From PFJX01 sp964542455 (GTDB lineage Bacteria; Pseudomonadota; Gammaproteobacteria; Burkholderiales; Thiobacillaceae), in contig CAZIUC010000018.1 of NCBI GenBank assembly GCA_964542455.1, positions 17,881-81,880 on the forward strand: 64,000 nt of DNA. Reading direction: 5' to 3'. Below are positions 60,248-64,000 of this stretch, in pieces; position 1 is the stretch's first letter, and every line of letters begins with the position of its first letter. A program made the position numbers and the translations under genes. A model generated the notes under the pieces. The model was not told the DNA's origin and ran no database searches. It saw only the letters and a program-made list of their open reading frames with translations.

Positions 60248-62380
60248 ATGGGAAAAATACGCTCGCTGCCGCCGATCCTGCTGTGCGTCTTCAGTCTGGC
60301 CGCGGTGCTCTACCTGGGATACGACTACTTCACCTACAAGTCCGCCATGATGGCTGGTCAGAAGGCGCAACTTCTGCAAATCACCCACAAGGCGGCTCAG
60401 GATCTGGATCGCGCGGTGGGCGAAGTGATGCGCGGCGCCGACCACATCGCCGAGACGCTATCCGCTCCCGATGCGAATGCCGAGACGCGGCGGCTGGCCG
60501 AGCAAGATCTCAAGCGGACGCTGCTTTTCCACCAAGGCTTTCAAGGGGCGACCATTACCTACCGTCCCCATGCCTTCAAGCAGGATCAACGTCTGTATTC
60601 GGTGTACTACTTCAGGCAGAACGGGCAGTTGGCCTTTGCGCGCCTGGATCAATTGCATGACTACAGCAACGGCCGTTACCCCTGGTACACGGCCGCGATG
60701 GAGAACGGCTCGCGTTGGTCCGAACCCTATTTCGACGAGACGGCCAAACTGCTGATGATCACCTACTCGGCGGTGTTTCACGCGACCGACGCGGCGACCG
60801 GTAAACGCGTGCCCCAGGGCGTGGTGACCATCGACATCTCCCTGGACGGGATGAAACGGATCATCGAGTCGTTCTCCCTGGGCGTGGGCGGCTATGGGGC
60901 GCTGGTATCGGATATCGGTACCTATCTGTATCACCCCACCCGCGAGTATGCCGCGACCGGGCGGACGATCATGGATGTCGCGCGCGAGAAGAACGATAAG
61001 GATCGCCGTTTCCTCGGAGAAATGCTACGTGGAAAGCGTGTCTCCAGCGGCATCCTGGATCATGTCAGTGTGACCACGGATCTGCCTTCATGGATGGCCT
61101 ACGAACCCATTCCCTCCACCGGGTGGCTGCTGGTCAACACCTTCATCAAGGAAGATGTTCCCGTGGACAACGACCGGCTGAGACGGCATCTGCTCATGCT
61201 GACCGGCTTCGGCGTGCTGTTTCTCGTCTCTCTGACGTTCCTGATATTGCATCGCCAGGATGCGGGTGTCGGCAGGCTCTGGTTGATGGTGGCGCTTGCT
61301 TCCGGGATCCTGACGGCCGGCATGGGCTCCGTCTGGTACTTCGCGCTGACCCATGACGCCCAGGTCATGAAGGGGACACCCGTCGTGCATCGGGCGGAGA
61401 TCGACGATGTGGCGCGGCGGCTGGACGCGGACGCGAAACGGCGAAATGCCGATGCCCCAATCTACCTTCCAACAGGGATTCTGATCGAGTCGTTGAGATT
61501 CGCCGATGGCAACGATGTCATCTACTCCGGCCAGATATGGCAACGGATCGGGGCGGGGATGCCGGAAGGGATCGTTCCCGGTTTCATCCTGCTATCCGCC
61601 GAAGACGTCAAGACGACTGAAATCTATCGCCACAGCGCGGCCGGCCAGACCATGGTCCGCTGGCAGTTCCAGGCCCGGATCAGGCAGCATTTGCGCCATG
61701 TCCACTACCCGTTCGAGCGCGAGGACCTGACCATCGGCCTGATCGCGAAAGATCTGGCGCACCGCGTCATTCTGGTCCCAGACCTTTCCGCCCATGTTCT
61801 CAACAATCCGGCGGCCTTGCCCGGACTGGCCGCGAATCTGCCCGTGCCGGGCTGGGAAATAGAGAAAAGCTTTTTCGATCTTTCCAAAAAGGTGGAAGGA
61901 CTGTCGTTGGCGGTGGACGCCGAGAGCGGACTGGGCGAGGAAATGCCGGTCCTGCGCTTCAACGTGCTGGTGAAGAAACACTTCCTGGATTCCTTCGTCT
62001 CGAATCAGTTTCCGCTGATCGTCGTGTCCATTATGTTGTTCGCCCTCCTGGTCACGACGACCACCGACGAGAAACTGATGGACAAGATGAAGACGACGGC
62101 GGGGATGGCGCTGAGCATGAGTTCGGCGCTGATCTTCATCGTGGTGTTCTCGCACATCGGGATTCGTCGTGTCGTGGTCTCCGACGACATCTTCTATCTG
62201 GAGTACTTCTATTTCGTGATGTATGTCGCGATTCTGCTGGTGGCCCTCGTGTCCATTGCTCACGCCCTTCAGGGCAAGCACGATCTGCCGCACTACAAGG
62301 ACACCCATCTGGTCCGGCTGTTTTACTGGCCGGCCATTTTTGGCACGCTGTTTGTGATCACGCTGGGCGTTTTTTACTGA
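60248..62380 (+). CDS. Cache-domain sensor joined to a pentameric ligand-gated-channel-like module
   Basis: 710 residues from ATG 60248. Helix 7-27, then a periplasmic double-Cache domain to about 305 (GRYPWYTAAMENG, GVVTIDISLDGM, SDIGTYLYHP). Helices 313-333 and 343-366 return the chain to the periplasm. Residues about 400-585 are beta-rich with VHYPFEREDLTIGL and VILVPDL, echoing the FPFD-type loop of Cys-loop receptors. Four helices follow: 588-604 (preceded by VLVKKHFLDSFVSNQFPLIVV, as in pre-M1/M1), 616-638 rich in Ser/Thr, 648-673 and 689-709, with the C-terminus outside. No kinase, GGDEF or methyl-acceptor output is present. Last gene of the eCIS operon (overlap-like spacing of 10 nt). 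Confidence 0.72.
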   Translation: MGKIRSLPPILLCVFSLAAVLYLGYDYFTYKSAMMAGQKAQLLQITHKAAQDLDRAVGEVMRGADHIAETLSAPDANAETRRLAEQDLKRTLLFHQGFQGATITYRPHAFKQDQRLYSVYYFRQNGQLAFARLDQLHDYSNGRYPWYTAAMENGSRWSEPYFDETAKLLMITYSAVFHATDAATGKRVPQGVVTIDISLDGMKRIIESFSLGVGGYGALVSDIGTYLYHPTREYAATGRTIMDVAREKNDKDRRFLGEMLRGKRVSSGILDHVSVTTDLPSWMAYEPIPSTGWLLVNTFIKEDVPVDNDRLRRHLLMLTGFGVLFLVSLTFLILHRQDAGVGRLWLMVALASGILTAGMGSVWYFALTHDAQVMKGTPVVHRAEIDDVARRLDADAKRRNADAPIYLPTGILIESLRFADGNDVIYSGQIWQRIGAGMPEGIVPGFILLSAEDVKTTEIYRHSAAGQTMVRWQFQARIRQHLRHVHYPFEREDLTIGLIAKDLAHRVILVPDLSAHVLNNPAALPGLAANLPVPGWEIEKSFFDLSKKVEGLSLAVDAESGLGEEMPVLRFNVLVKKHFLDSFVSNQFPLIVVSIMLFALLVTTTTDEKLMDKMKTTAGMALSMSSALIFIVVFSHIGIRRVVVSDDIFYLEYFYFVMYVAILLVALVSIAHALQGKHDLPHYKDTHLVRLFYWPAIFGTLFVITLGVFY

Positions 62381-62440
62381 AGGCCGCATTCGGCGGCCAG
62401 GTGGGAACCGGGTGGCGCGGTGCAAGATGCGCCGCGCTAT

Positions 62441-62533
62441 TAGTCAGTCATCATGAATCGAAAGGATGGTTCGGTAACCACACCCTACGCACGGGGGGCA
62501 CGCTTGTGTCCACGCGTTCAATATGACTGACTA
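62441..62533. repeat. Perfect 11-bp inverted repeat flanking 71 nt
   Basis: TAGTCAGTCAT (62441-62451) and ATGACTGACTA (62523-62533). It lies between the two convergent genes that end at 62380 and 62557. The core has ACGGGGGGCACGCTTGTGTC. It may be a miniature element or a large transcription-end hairpin; no T-run and no target duplication were recognised. A shorter hairpin GGCCGCATTCGGCGGCC precedes it (about 62383). Confidence 0.7.
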
Positions 62534-62556
62534 CCGGGCATGCCGAATCCCGGCTT

Positions 62557-63654
62557 TCAGGCTATGGTGGCGTCATCCGGTTGTGCGCTTACCGCGCGGG
62601 GTTTTCCATTGCAGCTCACGCCGGGAAGGGTCGCCAGCACGCCTCTGACCCATTGTTTTCCCACCGCGTGGCTCTTGAATCTAGTACTGCTGCAATAGGT
62701 AATCCCGTTGCTTCCCGTGAACGTCTGGTAGGCGGGGTACTTGACCATCTGGACGGCGTGGCCGGTGGGAATCTTCTCCGGCGCGGCCTGGGTTTTGCTC
62801 ATGGTTGACCCTTGATTCAGCGCCTTCGCGCCCATGACATCCGCCTCGGTTTCCAGCGATATGTCGTCATTCACGGCATGACCCGCCATTTGCAGGGTTG
62901 GTTTGACTCTTCCCTGGCGCTGCTGCACCACATGCCAGGCCTCGTGGGGAAGGTGCTTCTCCTGGCCGGGGCCGAGATGGATGTCGCTGCCCTGGGCATA
63001 GGCCAGGGCGTCGAGCGCGGCGGGTTTCGCCGAGTTGCGATGCACCTGGACATCGTCGAGGCTCATGCCGGAGAGATTTTCCATTCCCGACTTCAAATTG
63101 TCGGGCATGCCGGTGCGGTTTTTTTCTTCGGCGCCTTGCAACTGGGCCGTCGCGGCGTGATCGGAAAACTTGCCCTGTAACTCATCTTCGTCCTCCGGCT
63201 GCAACTGGGTCGTCGCTACCTGAGAGGAAAATTTCCCCTGCATCAGCTCTTCATCATCCAGTGCCATGAGCTGTGCCGTCGCGGCGTGGTCGGAAAACTT
63301 GCCCTGCATCAGTTCTTCTTCTTCCATGGCCCGCAACTGGGCCGTCTCCGCCTGACTGGTAAATTTCCCCTGCATGAGTTCTTCGTCCTCCAGCGCCATG
63401 AGCTGTGCCGTACCACCGAACGCATCCCGTGCCTGCTTGCGCTGTGCAAGCTGGTGTGGGCTGTCATTGACCATCGCTTGCATACCCGACAAATGTTGGC
63501 TTCGCGCGCTGGTGTCGGCCAGGGCCTGGAGCGTTTGCATGGTGGAGGCTTCAGCGCGGTTGTTCTCGAACTGGGCCGCGGTATCCCGACTGGCGCGACT
63601 GGCGCTGGACGGGCGTGGTGCGGCGCGTAAGGATTTTTCGGCGGTGGATTTCAT
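62557..63654 (-). CDS. DUF4157 (eCIS-core) protein with HEAWH motif and 22-residue repeats
   Basis: 365 residues from ATG 63654 (GGGAGGGA upstream). Disordered charged N-terminus (1-75). Residues 82-173: four copies of a 22-residue repeat ending ELMQGKF (the last as ELQGKF). DUF4157 domain (about 180-270): LSGMSLDDVQVHRNSAKPAALDALAYAQGSDIHLGPG then HLPHEAWHVVQQRQGRV (HExxH at 237-241, the zinc-protease motif), SLETEADVMG. A 65-residue C-terminal tail (301-365; TFTGSNGITYCSSTRF, KQWVRGVLATLPGVSC) is unassigned. DUF4157 proteins are a common cargo or cargo-associated type in eCIS loci. Convergent with the eCIS operon. Confidence 0.82.
   Translation of the reverse strand: MKSTAEKSLRAAPRPSSASRASRDTAAQFENNRAEASTMQTLQALADTSARSQHLSGMQAMVNDSPHQLAQRKQARDAFGGTAQLMALEDEELMQGKFTSQAETAQLRAMEEEELMQGKFSDHAATAQLMALDDEELMQGKFSSQVATTQLQPEDEDELQGKFSDHAATAQLQGAEEKNRTGMPDNLKSGMENLSGMSLDDVQVHRNSAKPAALDALAYAQGSDIHLGPGQEKHLPHEAWHVVQQRQGRVKPTLQMAGHAVNDDISLETEADVMGAKALNQGSTMSKTQAAPEKIPTGHAVQMVKYPAYQTFTGSNGITYCSSTRFKSHAVGKQWVRGVLATLPGVSCNGKPRAVSAQPDDATIA
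63139..63411 (-). repeat. 66-bp coding repeat in the DUF4157 gene
   Basis: Four imperfect copies of a 66-nt unit, encoding TAQLMALEDEELMQGKF-type motifs with variable SxxA linkers. The acidic-QGKF pattern recurs with changes in only a few residues, so the unit seems recently amplified. Confidence 0.85.
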
Positions 63655-64000
63655 GGTCCCTCCCTGGTGATGTGTTCGGAACAGGCCACGAGGCCGGGAA
63701 ACGTCCCGATCCAAGTGGTTCAACCAACATAGCATATTAGTAAGGTGCGACATCGTCCGGCGTTCGGCACGTTGTCGCATATCCGAATCCACGAATTGGC
63801 CTCTAGCAGTTTGCCGGATTTGGAATCGTCGGCTGCAAAGCGACTGCGGTGGCCCATTTTTCACCGGCTTCTTGCCCCATAGTTGGACTATGCGGCGGCG
63901 AATCAGGCAAAAACTGGTCTCACCGGGGTCGCTTTTCGCTATCGACGACCAAAGGTAGAGTCGAGAAGTGGCGCGGTAACGGTAGGCCTAGCTTGTCTGT
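63655..64000. other. Right end, no gene seen
   Basis: 346 nt up to the window edge. No frame of coding character is seen on either strand; the long minus-strand frame that crosses 63654 to 63864 is noncoding-like (rich in Arg, no ribosome site). On the minus strand TATGTT about 70 nt before the DUF4157 start could be a -10, but no matching -35 was found. The last 100 nt contain GTTGGACTATGCGGCGGCGA and may belong to the next unit outside the window. Confidence 0.4.

Noticed and set aside
37528..62380. Prophage or type VI secretion cluster instead of eCIS
   Set aside because: No capsid, terminase, integrase or TssJLM membrane-complex genes; the AAA+ ATPase, Pvc16-type cap and CIS tape measure are eCIS hallmarks.
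62557..63864. Longer N-terminal version of the DUF4157 protein starting at 63864
   Set aside because: The extra 70 codons have no coding character or ribosome site; ATG 63654 has a clear one.
63865..64000. A gene start at the right edge
   Set aside because: No frame with coding character, ribosome site or family motif could be found in the last 136 nt.

Overview
The window is GC-rich, densely coded, Gram-negative chromosomal DNA. The hydrogen-sensing hupUVT genes with hupK/hypABFCD, GyrA with the GC-proteobacterial serine-to-threonine state, CbpA/CbpM, FbaB-type aldolase and many short palindromic intergenic repeats suggest a betaproteobacterium (Rhodocyclales/Nitrosomonadales-like). This placement is an inference from gene content, not a computed phylogeny. 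No tRNA, rRNA, CRISPR array or intact transposase was seen.

Layout. 1-10.1 kb: a hydrogen-sensing and hydrogenase-maturation operon (end of hupU, hupV, hupT, hupK, hypA, hypB, hypF, hypC, hypD). hypE is not here, and a small HEAGH membrane protein follows hypD. 11-17 kb: gyrA, a DUF4197 lipoprotein-like gene and lon. 17-22 kb, minus strand: CbpA/CbpM co-chaperones with a candidate heat-shock promoter, an unrecognised 163-aa gene, and an RNA-repair operon (SufC-like ATPase, archease, RtcB). 22-29 kb: a stress/proteostasis region (Usp, Hsp20, Lon-like protease) with clear decay: a chimeric cyclopropane-synthase/FAD-oxidoreductase reading frame, an Hsp70 fragment, a small membrane gene with an internal amber codon, and an N-terminally truncated phosphoribosyltransferase. 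29-37 kb: FbaB aldolase, PilZ, DnaJ, a toxin-antitoxin pair, two membrane proteins, an 82-bp tandem repeat and a secreted Ig-like protein.

37.2-63.7 kb is an almost complete extracellular contractile injection system (eCIS, Afp/PVC/MAC-like). It has a consensus promoter followed by sheath, two tube proteins, DUF5908, LysM adaptor, VgrG-like spike, PAAR tip, gp25 wedge, two large baseplate proteins, a fibre-like protein, tape-measure protein, AAA+ ATPase and Pvc16-type cap. Embedded in it or adjoining it are the most unusual genes: a membrane-anchored protein with a degenerate GH18-like domain, a 376-aa unknown, a Cache-sensor protein whose C-terminal half looks like a pentameric ligand-gated ion channel, and a divergent DUF4157 (HEAWH) candidate cargo with a 22-residue repeat. 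The likely logic is assembly of a contractile particle, linked to envelope sensing or lysis proteins in the same transcription unit.

A second theme is repeats. At least five families of short palindromic elements are scattered through the window. Several sit inside reading frames without breaking them: three in hypF, one in hupK and one in the eCIS tape-measure gene.
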